Shown here piece after piece: positions 1 to 11,770 of a DNA stretch of 64,000 nucleotides. The DNA lies in the NCBI GenBank assembly GCA_037783415.1, contig JAZGTN010000062.1:1899501-1963500 (forward strand). Reading direction: 5' to 3'. The DNA is from Leptasterias polaris (taxonomy: Eukaryota > Echinodermata > Asteroidea > Forcipulatida > Asteriidae). A model generated the notes under the pieces. It had not been told where the DNA came from. It saw nothing but the letters and a program-made list of their open reading frames with translations, and searched no databases. Both the position numbers and the translations under genes were made by a program. Position 1 is the stretch's first letter, and every line of letters starts with the position of its first letter.

Positions 1-469
1 GTTATAGGAGACAAAACTCAACAAAAACATGAAACTCAACAAAAACGTGTTTTTGGTGAACTGTTTTGGGGCTGAAGGTGTCATCGTGGGTTTTGGGAAG
101 ATTAGATTCTTTCCCATCCTCAATCCTCAAGTTTTTAGTAAAAATACTATGAAACCATCATACAACCAACCTTGGAAAATTTCATCAAATCTTGCGATAG
201 CAAACAACAAAGATATAAAGTCGATATTTTTGTTAATGATTTCATGCACGTTGATATCGGCTTATTAGGATTGCGGAAATCAAAATAAGCATCAATGATA
301 TGTGGGGGTTTCATCTAAAGTACTGTCAAAGTTGAAGAAATAACATTTAAAGAACCCACTAGAACTCTCCCTGATTCTGTATAAAATTCCCTAAAATTAC
401 ACCAATCTTTCCATGTTCTGATAAACAAATTTGAAAATATCCCTGATTTTGGAAACCCTTTTTTCTGTT

Positions 470-557
470 GAGCTGTATTTCTAAATATCTCCCTGGTTGT
501 TGTACAAAATCTCGAGCTGTATTTCTAAATATCTCCCTGGTTGTTGTACAAAATCTC
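470..557. repeat. 44-bp direct duplication
   Basis: Two adjacent copies of a 44-bp unit beginning gagctgtatttctaaatatc and containing ctccctggttgttgtac. The rest of 1-834 is AT-rich spacer in which I see no gene. Confidence 0.7.
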
Positions 558-848
558 CCTGATTGCAAGATCATATGCAAATGTTGGCAGCTCTGACCCA
601 CTTAAAACACTACTGCTGTGTTGCTTATTTCAATTATCCTTTTTGAGTTATGGTGGAGTGTAGTTGTTTGGTTTGGATGTACATGTTACAGACAAGTTTA
701 CCCAAACCTAATAGTGACATAGTATTGTGTCCACCATCTCAAAATCTCAAAATGGCTATAAGTATTGGATGTAGTCAAAATAAACCGAATATGAATGCGC
801 ACAAATCCCTTTAAAAAAATGTACATGTATATATTTGTTTTCTCAAAG

Positions 849-1039
849 TGTAAACACCAAATTTGAATCAAAATCAATCAACTCTGGGCCTCTGTTTAGT
901 GATCTTGGTCGCAATGACCCGGTCCAGCATGCAGGAATGCAGCTGATCAGTGCTAGCCTAGCCAGTGTTCCTTTTCAACATGTCCACAACGGAGACATCT
1001 TCTACCGCTTGAGGCTAAACGAATCGCACACTTTTTATG
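849..1039 (+). CDS. Candidate internal exon of an unidentified gene
   Basis: A 191-bp open segment lies between a plausible acceptor (ttgttttctcaaag, ending at 848) and a GT donor at 1040. It holds one leading base, 63 open codons and one trailing base. The product looks protein-like, with alternating hydrophobic and polar residues, for example LGRNDPVQHAGMQL and HNGDIFYRLRL. No repeat copy of it was found elsewhere in the window, unlike most of its surroundings. I do not recognise the family; a repeat of a large extracellular protein is conceivable but is a guess. Neighbouring exons were not identified. Confidence 0.33.
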
Positions 1040-1335
1040 GTGTGTTAATTTAAATCTACTGTTAACGATGGGAATCAATTAACTCTTCCGAACAACAAAT
1101 ATGTACCTGCCCTATATAATGGAATTAATGGTACTTATAAAATTACCTGACATTTTTGTACAGTATCATCATTAATGGTGTCTTTCGCTGAATGCGTTGG
1201 TCTCCCATTCGGACGATATGTAAAGTAATTTTTTATGACTGTATTTTTTGTTTAGATGCAGCCATTTACGTCATTTATTGAGAGCGTGGTACCATTGACA
1301 TGCAAAAAGGGTGGAAAAACAATTAATCACTCTAG

Positions 1336-1540
1336 GGCGGGTATACCTTTGGTAATTACAAAAAAAAATTAGTGACCATAAAAACTTACCTGGTAAGAAG
1401 CACTGCAGCTGTTGATAATAAATAACATTTTTGAGAAATAATTCTCTTCTAAGTAATGTGGTTTTAGAGGAAAGGCTTTAAAAAACATTTCAATTTGAGA
1501 AATGTTTCATGCATGAAGGTATATTTTGCCTTTGAAAGCT
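1336..1540. mobile_element. Decayed TTAA-type MITE fragment
   Basis: The left part reads gtatacctttggtaattac and the right part gaaggtatattttgcc. These match the ends of the better preserved element at 41,240-41,565 (tatgtttggtaatcac / ggtatactttgcc). The inner motif ttctaagtaatgtggtt is also shared (cttcgaagtaatgtggtt there). The termini are eroded, so the limits are approximate. Confidence 0.5.
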
Positions 1541-1580
1541 CACAGAGTGTGTACGTGCTGAACCTTGAAGTGTTTTTGAT

Positions 1581-2650
1581 GGTTCAGGAGTGGGGCTCTG
1601 GAGGATTTGGGGTCACCAATGACAAGGGGCATAGAGGCAACTTGCTTCTATAAAGGTTCAAGAGTGGGGCTCTGGAGGATTTGGGGTCAGCAATGACAAG
1701 GGGCATAGAGGCAACGTGCCTCTATAAAGGTTCAAGAGTGGGGCTCTGGAGGATTTGGGGTCAATAATGACAAGGGGCATAGAGGCAACTTGCCTCTATA
1801 AAGGTTCAAGAGTGGGGCTCTGGAGGATATGGGGTCAGCAATGACAAGGGGCATAGAGGCAACTTGCCTCTATAAAGGTTCAAGAGTGGGGCTCTGGAGG
1901 ATTTGGGGTCAGCAATGACAAGGGGCATAGAGGCAACTTGCCTCTATAAAGGTTCAAGAGTGGGGCTCTGGAGGATTTGGGGTCAGCAATGACAAGGGGC
2001 ATAGAGGCAACTTGCCTCTATAAAGGTTCAAGAGTGGGGCTCTGGAGGATTTGGGGTCAGCAATGACAAGGGGCATAGAGGCAACGTGCCTCTATAAAGG
2101 TTCAAGAGTGGGGCTCTGGAGGATTTGGGGTCAATAATGACAAGGGCCATAGAGGCAACTTGCCTCTATAAAGGTTCAAGAGTGGGGCTCTGGAGGATTT
2201 GGGGTCAATAATGACAAGGGGCATAGAGGCAACTTGCCTCTATAAAGGTTCAAGAGTGGGGCTCTGGAGGATTTGGGGTCAGCAATGACAAGGGGCATAG
2301 AGGCAACTTGCCTCTATAAAGGTTCAAGAGTGGGGCTCTGGAGGATTTGGGGTCAGCAATGACAAGGGGCATAGAGGCAACTTGCCTCTATAAAGGTTCA
2401 AGAGTGGGGCTCTGGAGGATTTGGGGTCAGCAATGACAAGGGGCATAGAGGCAACGTGCCTCTATAAAGGTTCAAGAGTGGGGCTCTGGAGGATTTGGGG
2501 TCAGCAATGACAAGGGGCATAGAGGCAACTTGCCTCTATAAAGGTTCAAGAGTGGGGCTCTGGAGGATTTGGGGTCAATAATGACAAGGGGCATAGAGGC
2601 AACTTGCCTCTATAAAGGTTCAAGAGTGGGACTCTGGAGGATTTATGGTC
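1581..2650. repeat. 74-bp satellite array, about 14.4 copies
   Basis: Units start at 1581, 1655, 1729 and so on every 74 bp to 2543, with a partial unit from 2617. Each begins ggttcaagagtggggctctg and contains a near-palindrome, atagaggcaa and its reverse complement ttgcctctat separated by one base. Copies differ by only a few bases. The acgtgcc variant occurs in units 2, 7 and 12, exactly five units (370 bp) apart. The caataatg variant occurs in units 3, 8, 9 and 14. This indicates partial higher-order amplification. Confidence 0.95.
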
Positions 2651-3066
2651 GGTCAGGTTTAGTGTGAATTTAGGGAACGATTTCACCCAGCTATTTTGCA
2701 TTACATTGTATATTGAGCATGTTTTGTGCACACTTAATACTAATATTGAGTAGCAAATTATGATGAGTTTTGAGTGGTAAATTATAACTTTTTTTGTAGC
2801 ATTTTGCAATGCTATATACATGACAAAAGAGGAATTGGCTGCAGGAATGGGATAAAAACAAGGTGTTTTACGATGTATGCATACCGGCCAACTAAACAGA
2901 TTTAACTGGAATTGTCCAGAGACAGCAATGAACAAAATCAAAAAGTTCTGGCAAAGGAGGGTGCCATTCCTTGCGGCAGTAGAGATTTCCTTACAGGATT
3001 CTGTGATTTGTGTACATGTGTACACTATTTTAAATACATACATCATATATGTGTACATATGTATTA

Positions 3067-4751
3067 CAGGGTTCTGCCAAGGATTTTTTTAGTGCCGGGA
3101 CAAAAAGGCGGCCGGGGAGGGGGCGGGGAAGATGGGAGGGGCAGGGGGCCTGGGCGGGGTAGAGGCAGTAGAAAACTAGACTTGGCTCCAAGTCTGTGAT
3201 CGCGGTTTTTAGTCGTCCTGATAGCCGAAACATTATTGCCTGAAACAGCGCCCTCTTGTGGATAAACCTCCGTCTTGAACCTACGATCACAGACTAGGGA
3301 ACATTGCTCATCGGTTTGTACACACCCTAAGGCGAATTAGTCCAAAAGTGGACGGAACACTCTGATTGGTCAGAATCTCTGAAGCCTTCAATAAAATGCA
3401 TATTCAAACTTAACCGTTTATACCACGGGATATAGTACAAAAATACTACATTGATGCACGTGTAACTAATCTGTCTATGCTCAGTGATTCAACTTGCAGT
3501 TTGGAAACACAAAAAACCAAAGTGATTCTAGTTTATAAATTCAAAATAAATAAAAAACGTTGGGAAAATCATTGGACGATACCATTCAAATCATAGGTGA
3601 CACAATATTTCGTCTAGTAAGGATCAGGTTGTTTGTCATGTTTATTTTTCAACATTTTTAAGAGTACATCTTGTATTATTTTATGTATAAATTATAAATA
3701 GCGTACTGTACGTACAAAGCACTATAAAAATAAAAGCAATGACTCAATTTTACAGAAAATGCTGAAGTGATTATAACCTATTGGGAATAGACGCAGCCAA
3801 CGGGAGTGTTGTGGTCTCCTGATTGGTCATCTCTCTGGCATAGTGTTGTTATGTAAATGTCAGTTGTGAATAAATGAATATCCCGTATACACAAGAGGGT
3901 CAAGTCTGAGATTGCGAGTTAGAGCGTGTGATAGCCAATCTGCGGGGGGATTTTGTGTGGCTGATGCAGAGAAATAACCGCGATCTCAGACTTGAAATCA
4001 AGTCTAGTAGAAAACAGGGTCAAAGACCACTTATAAATATAAGATGAGGTCTTACCTTTTAAACACCTACTTGTAACAATGAATGACAATACTCAATAGC
4101 CTAAACTAAACAGCAAACTTATCCAAAAGTTCGTGAACAATTTGTAAAGCGTACAGAAAGTTTTTTCCTAGTTTGGTCAAGTCAATTTCCTTTCGATCGT
4201 GCACGGAGTGGTTACACACATGCGCCCTTCCTGCAGCTAGCTGTGCCTTGAATGTATTAGGCCTCCATAGTGCGCGCACGCCTTTACCGCCATGGGAAAA
4301 CAATTTACAGCGACTACTCTGTTGTTCATTTTCCGTTGTATTAAACGCTTTAGAATAGGGTACGCAACATGTACATGATGAAACTGGTATCATGTTATTC
4401 CAAGCATAAAGCTATAATCAGAGTGACTGGAAACCATTGCGAAATCAATGCGGGTTTCGTTAGATCGTTGGATATAATTTACATCGAACAGGTGGGAGGG
4501 ATGCTCGATCCTGGATCATTAAAATAGACTCAAACCAAAGAAGTACAGTAGGCTACTTGAAACTTTGGATGAAACTTTTTACTGGTAAATAATTTTGTTT
4601 ACATGTTGTTCAAAATATTTTGAAGGAAATGGGCAACACAAATTGAAAAATGTGTGGTGGTCGGAAAAAGAAAAAATTATGCCAGTGGTGGTCGGGGAAT
4701 CATGAGTACCGGGCGGGTTTTCCAGCACCAACCACCGTGGGCAGAACCCTG
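3067..4751. mobile_element. Inverted-repeat element with CAGGGTTCTGCC ends
   Basis: The left end is CAGGGTTCTGCC followed by tttagtgccggg. The right end is gcaccaaccaccgtg then GGCAGAACCCTG. Short CAGGG termini like these are common in hAT-type elements. The 8 bases outside each end do not match clearly (atgtatta and gtaataag), so target duplication is unproven. A second element (3176-4007) sits inside, so the outer element's own sequence is about 850 bp. No coding remnant was recognised. Confidence 0.55.
3176..4007. mobile_element. 832-bp inverted-repeat element nested in 3067-4751
   Basis: It begins CTAGACTTGgctcCAAGTC and ends GACTTGaaatCAAGTCTAG, so each terminus is itself a small hairpin. 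gatcgcgg and ccgcgatc continue the inverted repeat inward. TAGAAAA occurs directly outside both ends (3169-3175 and 4008-4014), as expected of a 7-8 bp target duplication. The interior lacks a recognisable gene, so it is a non-autonomous element younger than its host element. Confidence 0.75.
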
Positions 4752-5943
4752 GTAATAAGCTTTACTTGCACGACTTCTTGAGTCGCTATCTGTGGACTCG
4801 TAAAACTGGTGTTCCTATTTCTGAGGTTTCAATGTTGGCAGGTATGTGTATGCTTAAATAAATGCACACATGGGTAGAAATGGCTAAAAATAGATTTGCT
4901 AAGCACCCCACCCTCACCGAGATCATGATCTGAACAAGTGTGTCACTCACTTCATGTGTACAGCAATTGGCACTGGATGCTCAACCTTTCCCACTGAGGG
5001 TTAACACTACCTTGGCAACCCATGAGCTCAATAAACACTGCCCTGGATTATGATTTTTATATGCAAACATACATGTACTATAGAGCTCTCAGTAAAACAA
5101 TGTTGCCATTGAAGCAATAAAGTACATGTAGGGACTTGATCAAATACCAGAAATGGAGATAAGATAATATGTGCGATGTACTTTCTGTACTCTGGGACAA
5201 TCTTCGACTGCTTAGTGGATACATTGAACATGAGCATTTGTCTCTATCAGTTAATAGTACTGACTACTGGGCTTGATTTAACATCTTTATGATGACATCA
5301 CTGTTATTATTGTCATAGTGATTTGTATATGGCATCACACTTTGCTTAGCAATTAAGATTGATACACAGTTAAGATCTTAGCTCTTAATAAAATCGGCCC
5401 CTGGAATGTTTCGAGGGATATTATGCACTGAACACAAAAAATATAATTGCTTTTCTTTTTGACAATTGGACAGAATTCTTTTTTAGATTCTTGAATCATA
5501 AAGTATTAAAAAAAGGCCTTGGACATCGCTGCAAAAGTGCACTTTGAATACATTGTACAATGCTGTCACTGATGCTTCTTTTTTCAGAGAATCTTGTAGT
5601 GTAGTGTATTGTACTGTGGACATGGTGTATGTAGTATGCAGTAGTCACTATTAAAGGTGTGCACAACAATGGTAAGGTTTCAAATGCATAAATGTTCACA
5701 TATGTCTTACTTGATATAACTATGGTCATGATTGAACAGTTTCCGTGAAATACTTTTGCCTGAAATGCTGCAGTTTTTGAGAAATTAGTCAAACAAATTG
5801 TTTTGATCTTGAGAGCCTGAAATCCAATGTTTGAAAAGAGTTAAAAGGGATTTGTTTTTTTCAGTACTTCTTGTAAACTGATGACCAATTTCACATTTTT
5901 TTATATTTCATGTACATGTATACAGTGGTAGGCCACATAAAGT
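4752..5943. other. Intergenic spacer with one dispersed repeat
   Basis: No gene is recognised. The part from about 5640 to 5815 is an inverted relative of 33,745-33,915. Both carry an element with the phrase actaatttctcaaa and gcatttcaggcaaaa, read on opposite strands. Confidence 0.5.
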
Positions 5944-6120
5944 GGGCCCAATGCAATTCCATAGAGGTGCTTAAGCAGAAAATATTTCTTAACAAATTCT
6001 GCTAAGCAACAATAAGCAGGATACCAGTCACAGATGCTACACGTGAAATGGTATTTTAGCTGGTATCCTTTCTCTGGTAAGCATTGTTTTGTTGTGGTTA
6101 TACAGCTCTATGAAATTGGC
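5944..6120. mobile_element. MITE of the GGGCCCAATTTCATAGAGC family
   Basis: The left end is gggcccaatgcaattccata and the right end is agctctatgaaattgg. The middle has the family's two opposing motifs, ggataccagtcac and gctggtatcc. Related copies lie at 18,415, 50,733, 54,413 and 55,514. It is non-coding. Confidence 0.75.
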
Positions 6121-7884
6121 GGCTGCAGGTTTTGAAGGAAAAGAGTATTTCTTTCTCTGATTATTTGTAGCATAAGTAGCTTTTTAGCCTTTGAAAAAGA
6201 CTCTGCTACAGTCAAAATGTCAGGCCATTTACTATTTTTTGGTTGGTAAGCAGTTTGCAACAGCTAATCCTGTTTTCTCGTAAAGTAGTTTGTGCTGAAC
6301 TTTTACACAAATAATTTTGTGTTGAATTATTGGAATCTGTCAATTATCATTGAATATAGTGATGATTGGGTACAAACAATCTGCACAAAATCCACCTTTA
6401 ATCACTACATATTGGATGCCTGTGAACATTAGTCATTTTAAGACCAAAATTACAAACGAAAGCGTGCAAGCTTTTTGTCAGGAACTTAATTAAAATGCAT
6501 TAATCTCTATGAGGAACAAAAAGAAATTCCTGCATCAGGTAAGATCTTAAATAAAGATAGGATTACTTAATGTGTGTAAAGTCCATCTCCGTGCATCCCT
6601 ACTGATATTCTTAATTTGTGTACTGAGTCAATTCAGCTGCAATTTCCATTCCGGTCCGGTAGAGTTTCCAATATTAGATCTCCCGCATGATGTTCAATAA
6701 ATTGGGTCGAAAGTCCACATTCTTTTCCCCCCCAGGGTTCCTTTTTTTAAATGGTGGTTGTTGTTCACCAGTAGCAAGTACAGGTGCTGATGAGAGTCGC
6801 TGAAGGATTTCCTCTCTGCATGATCACCGTAATTTGTCAACTGTGCCTGGCATACCCAGTGCCTGGCAGACCCAGTGCCTGGGCAGAGTCCATTCATTGA
6901 GGGCCTTGGTCATCACTGATGACAAGTTGACACAGGTTACACAATCGAGCACTCTTCACTTTTCAGTCAGCCTATTTTTTTAATATCATGCTTTTGCAAG
7001 TCATTAAAGTTGATGCCCTGTTGCTCCAATTCTTTGCCTCAATGCCCTACATTACAAGATGTTGAAGTGTAAACACTATCAGTGACCACAAGTCCCAAAA
7101 CAAGGAAACAGTTGTTGGTATTTATTATTTACTCCTATATGGAAATCTGGGGCTGGTTCCATCCAGCAGTGTACTCCTGCACGTAAAGGTCCAACGAAAC
7201 CTATGAAGTGAACATCTCCTAGAATGAAGCATTTCTGGATATGTTTCGGACAATTTGGGAAGTCTGAAGATGCCGGTTGGAAGCTTTTAGCTGTACATGT
7301 ACATGTATATCCATCTGTACGACAAAAGCAAGTGTTTTTTTAGTGTCTTGCCCTAGGACTCAAGTGTGGTGGTGGGTCAGGTGAGGATTGGAACCCACCC
7401 TCAGTGTTGACAGAATTTGAATACGGTGCAATAACTTTTCAGTTTAAAGAGCTGATTGAAGATTTGTGCAATGTTGCCTGCCTGATATTCTTTTTTTCTT
7501 TAGTAAAGGGCGCCTCTGTGAGTGAATTTTTTAATTTCTACTGGAACATTTCAAGGGGCACCAAGGCAATCACCACAAGCTTCCATTGCCTCCATGAAGT
7601 ATCAGACCTGTGGTTGTGGCAGTCAGGGGTGTTCTGTTAACTTCATAAAATTGTTGTGCAATTTTGTTTACTTCATATGTTGTTCAAAGTGCGAGGGAGC
7701 CTAGGGTTCATATTATAACATTCACCTGTCATGAGCGTTTTTATACTTGGCTGATACCAACCTGATATCCATACCTGGTCAGACATACACACATTATAAA
7801 GGTTTTCTTAAAACCTCAAAGCCAGCTGAAATATCAGTGATGTTTTGACCAGATGCATTACTGCATGTTTATGGTCCGCCCCCA
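6121..7884. other. Spacer without recognised features
   Basis: AT-rich DNA with short open frames only. I see no splice-consistent coding segment and no repeat shared with the rest of the window. Confidence 0.4.
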
Positions 7885-8205
7885 TCAATCACTTTACATG
7901 TAACAGTTGGTGATTGCTGACTGTACACACATTGAATGGTGAATGGAGAAGCTCGATCACTTAGATTCCAACCCACCCAGCCTCATCCTATGGATCTATC
8001 TCCTAAACTGATTGGACACTCCAGACAGTGTTTAAGATGTACACAAGATGAGGTAGTTATGTCTGCTCCTCGGTTGGGAAAAGCTGGTTGGCATTGCTAA
8101 GGCTTATTGGAAGATACAACTAGGTCATACTGCTTGTGACTGATCCCTTAGTAATTGCCTGTCCATGCACTGATGTTTAGCTAGACGCTGTCTGTAAAAA
8201 TACAC
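7885..8205 (+). repeat. Dispersed repeat, copy A
   Basis: About 320 bp that recurs in inverted orientation at 22,825-23,145. Shared landmarks include ccacccagcctcatcctatg, gattggacactccagacag and gcctgtccatgcactgatg. Divergence is modest with small indels. No clear terminal repeats were seen, so the element class is unknown. Confidence 0.75.
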
Positions 8206-8388
8206 AATCGATATGTATGTTTCTTAAAAGGGCACAATCCTGCTGATTAAAAAGAAAGTTTTGATAAATGTTTCTAACCTTAAGCCAGTTTTGAAACTAA
8301 GTGTTTTTGAATTTGTAGCTCATTTCCAATCCTCATCATCAAGTTTGACAGCAGACTGAAGTTTAGCTACTTTAAGAGATCAAATAAT

Positions 8389-8690
8389 AAACCACAAGGG
8401 AAACTGACTGGGTAAATCTTTAATTATTTGGGGTTTATTATTTGATATCTGATATAAAAAGTCGCAACCCCTTAAGGTGATCCCCTGGCTGCCGCTTCCC
8501 AGGTTGTATCATATACTTGGGTGTGATCCCTGGCCACACGGCAGTTTGCGATTGTATGGCTTCTGACTGGCACCCCCAGACAAAGATATTGACAAAATAG
8601 GGAGACCGCCAACATAGGGCTAGATAGCTCAGTTGGTAGAGCGCCGGCACGTTAATCCGGAGGTCGTTGGTTCATATCCCGCTCTAGTCA
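8389..8690 (+). mobile_element. Dispersed element carrying a tRNA-like cassette, copy 1
   Basis: It starts with ccacaagggaaactgactgg, whose reverse complement closes the copy ending near 53,222, so the family has terminal inverted repeats. The middle (ccctggctgccgcttccc onward) recurs at 17,340-17,637 on the minus strand and, diverged, at 34,115-34,235. The last 72 bp are tRNA-like. The 3' terminal repeat is missing in this copy. Confidence 0.7.
8618..8689 (+). other. tRNA-like sequence (GTT anticodon position)
   Basis: The acceptor arms ggctaga and tctagtc pair with one wobble. The D arm gctcagttggtagagc (box A) and the TTC loop are present, and the anticodon-loop position reads GTT. The anticodon stem has a mismatch, position 33 is C instead of T, and the T stem is weak. 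It is embedded in a repeat. I read it as a tRNA-derived cassette rather than a working tRNA gene. Confidence 0.6.
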
Positions 8691-9202
8691 ATTGTTCAAC
8701 TCAAAATCATCCACTTTAAGAGAATGATAAAATAGGTTAGTAGTAACACAAATGCAAATCCTTAGATGACAAACATATTTCAAACTGTTGAGTAAACAGT
8801 ACATTCTCACAAAAGGTGCTACTGTAAAACTACAAAGTCCTATTTTAAAGGCATGCACAAGTGTTCTGTTCAGCTTTGATAAAACAGGGGAATTACAGAA
8901 AGAAAATGACATTTTATAATATCTGGAAACTTGATTTTGTAAAATTAATACTACGCTTTAGACTCATTTGAAGTAGCCTACACTTTGAATTTACTAAGAG
9001 GCTCTAGCAAATTTTTGTTTGTGCAAGCCAAAATTGAATTACAAGTATTGTTTATAGTAGGGACATACTTTGCTAAGTATTCAAATAATTAATGACCATG
9101 AAAACTGACTTAATGAGACGCTCTGCAGTATTTCCTATTTTGAGAAAAGATTCCTTGTGAAGTAATATGGTTTGGCTCATTTTTCACCATAAATTTGTTT
9201 TT

Positions 9203-9240
9203 ATCTGAGACACGATTCATGCATGAATCGTGTCTCAGAT
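9203..9240. repeat. 38-bp perfect palindrome
   Basis: The half-site atctgagacacgattcatg is followed directly by its exact reverse complement. It sits in the centre of a decayed MITE-like stretch (about 9055-9310) that shares gaagtaatatggtt with other short elements here, so it is probably the centre of a foldback MITE. Confidence 0.85.
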
Positions 9241-9595
9241 TTCTGAGGGTTGGTGTCCATTCATGAAAGCTGCGGTCAGAGATACGGTTGGTACCCACTG
9301 TCACCTCGCTGAATGTGGATGGATTCGACGTTCAGGTGTAAATATCTTGACAGTTTTTTGCTGTTTTCTCAGCAAGTAGACACTGTATTCAGCTGAAACT
9401 ATCGTGTGTGACTTTTACGGTGTCTGACTTTTACGGCCTTTCTTTACAACTCTGCCTATACGTCAGCATTACGTTGACAAAAACTATTCTATAACCCCAA
9501 CTTTAAGTGTGACGTAGATATAATTTGCACAGGTAGGAGCAAGTTGGGGTGTTAACCTTTAGTCAATTTGCCGTTTAAATCACTAATGCGTGGTC

Positions 9596-10534
9596 TAAGC
9601 TTGGGCGATATTGCCATTTTTTATTTACGATACATCGTCAAAAATATATCGCGATTCTCGATGATATCGCGGTTAATTTGTGACGTGCGTTGATGAGGGA
9701 ACCCACTTCAGATTAAAAAATAGTGTTAAAACAGAAGTGCCGCGAATTGGTTATTGATGTAAGGAAATTTGATAAAGGCTGTAAGGCTCTCCATTCTAGC
9801 CATGGTTTTATTCTTCATGTTAACCGAAGCACCACGAACGCAATTGGCACAGGCTGATTGGCTGATTCCTGACCGGCCGCTTTCCGATTGGCCGATCGCG
9901 TGAATAATTATGACGTGGTGCTTCTCACAGCTTTCCGATTGGCCGATCGCGTGAATAATTATGACGTAATGCTTTTCACAGCTTTCCCATTCGCCGATCG
10001 CGTGAATAATTATGACGTAGTGCTTCTCACAGCACTGCCATAGTATTCATCACCTCGATCCCGCAGATGTGCTTGCATGCTCCTAATGTGGTAAACTTTA
10101 TAGTTAGGGGGTGAAGGAATGGCGTGTAGCTGTGGGAACGAAAAGGCAAGGGAAATTCCCTTTGTGAGAAATCGCCTCGTGGTCCGGTCGGGAAACGTCC
10201 GAGGAACGTTTTTATACATGTACATGTACGTGCGTGAGCAATACCGCACAGTTTTCGTTTGTTTGATGTTGGTCTGTATGAGACCGTCTGTTTGATGTCG
10301 GTCTTTTCAAAGAATCCCAGTCGGGGATCAATAGTAGGGAATCTTGCGGTTGCGGTCGGTGCCTTTTTATGTTTTTAAACAGCTCATATCATCTCGATTA
10401 GGAAATGCATCGCGATACTTCATCGAAACCGCGATTTGCCGATATTGCGATTTAAAAAAACCAGACACGATATCGTAATCGTTTAAAAAATTGTATCGCG
10501 ATTTTCGATAATATCGTGGTATCGCCCAAGCTTA
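9596..10534. mobile_element. hAT-like non-autonomous element, 939 bp
   Basis: The left end is TAAGCTTGGGCGATA and the right end is TATCGCCCAAGCTTA. The 8-bp sequence GCGTGGTC lies immediately outside both ends (9588-9595 and 10535-10542), a perfect target-site duplication of hAT length. Inside both ends are AT-rich atatcgcgat-type repeats. The centre (9880-10032) holds three tandem 51-bp units with gccgatcgcgtgaataatta. No transposase remnant is visible. A second, inverted copy lies at about 58,640-59,321. Confidence 0.9.
9880..10032. repeat. Three 51-bp tandem units inside the hAT-like element
   Basis: Units start at 9880, 9931 and 9982, each beginning ctttccgattggccgatcgc (third ctttcccattcgccgatcgc) and ending in a cacag word. 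The same triplication is present in the other element copy, so it predates the spread of these copies. Confidence 0.9.
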
Positions 10535-10542
10535 GCGTGGTC

Positions 10543-11770
10543 TGTGTTTCACTCGAACGCGTTTAGTTGATTGATTCGGCAAATATGGCAACCAACATGG
10601 CTACGATGTATCAAAGAGAAAAACAAATATTGTTCCAAAGTGACAACTTGACAAAGTGATGTAACTTCGTTAGTTGACTAGAGAAACAGTGCTCCGGAGC
10701 TAGGTTGATCCAGTTGCACTAGCTAGTTCAACCATGTAGCGTTCCGAGTGACAGCTAGATCGAGCCAACCGAACTTGCTCTTAGTTGATTGGTGTTTTCA
10801 TTGCACTCCAGAGTGTTTAATTGATGAATAAACTCTATATATCATAGCCTGTTGTGCCTGATTGCCTCAGGGTAGATACTTTCATTGATGGATTGGTCTC
10901 CAGTGGTTATGATCTGTCAATGTAATGAAGATATTACACATAATGACACTAAGAAGTGCCCATTTGCACCTGTTGAGTACCCATTTTTGTTTTGTTTTTG
11001 CAATTAGTGTGAAAGGAATGGATTTAGTGGAAAGATAATAAGGCAGGCATGTGGTTACCTTGGTCACCAGCAGAATTTGTAAAGTGGCCTTGAACTTAGA
11101 GAAAGCAAAGAAGGTAATACAAGTGGATCGTACCTGTATCGTTAAGGGAATGGACTGATGCTTACTACTGTAGTTATGCTTAATGTAGTTACTTAAAATA
11201 TTTTGAAGGTTATTGAGGAAATGTGCAGCTAGGGTAAATTAAAAAGACTGGCAATAATTATATGGTTCAATTCTTTTAACCCTAGCCGTCCCCAACCCCT
11301 TCAAAATCCAACTGCATGTTTTGATTGATTCGGTTAGACTGAGGTCTGCACTGGTAACTGATCATGCTGTACATGGGAAGATCAGGCAAATGGTGTTGAA
11401 TTTTATTAGAGGGAGGAAGGACTCTAAATCACTCTAGGGAGTTACACGTTTACTAGTGCAGTTAAGGTTTTCATGTAGAAATCATCTTAAATGTTTTACC
11501 ACAATGGAAACGATGGATAGTTTTGTTTGTGTGTACAAACATTCTCAAATATGCCTTCTGTTGTTTTATAAATATAACATTCTAATGTTCTTTCCTTTGT
11601 CCCGGTACTGAACATCTTTCCATGGACTTTGTATACAAAATTCTTGTATTAATTTTTTTTTTAAATTGTCCTTCTTTTGTTTTATCCTCGGTCTCCATAA
11701 GGTACCGAATATGAACACATCTAAACCATATGGTGCACATCCATGGTAGGTGCGATGGAGGAATAGGCAT
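10543..11770. other. Spacer without recognised features
   Basis: No coherent coding segment, repeat pair or terminal inverted repeat was detected. Confidence 0.4.

Noticed and set aside
8618..8689. Functional tRNA gene
   Set aside because: Anticodon stem mismatch, wrong base before the anticodon, weak T stem, and location in a dispersed repeat.
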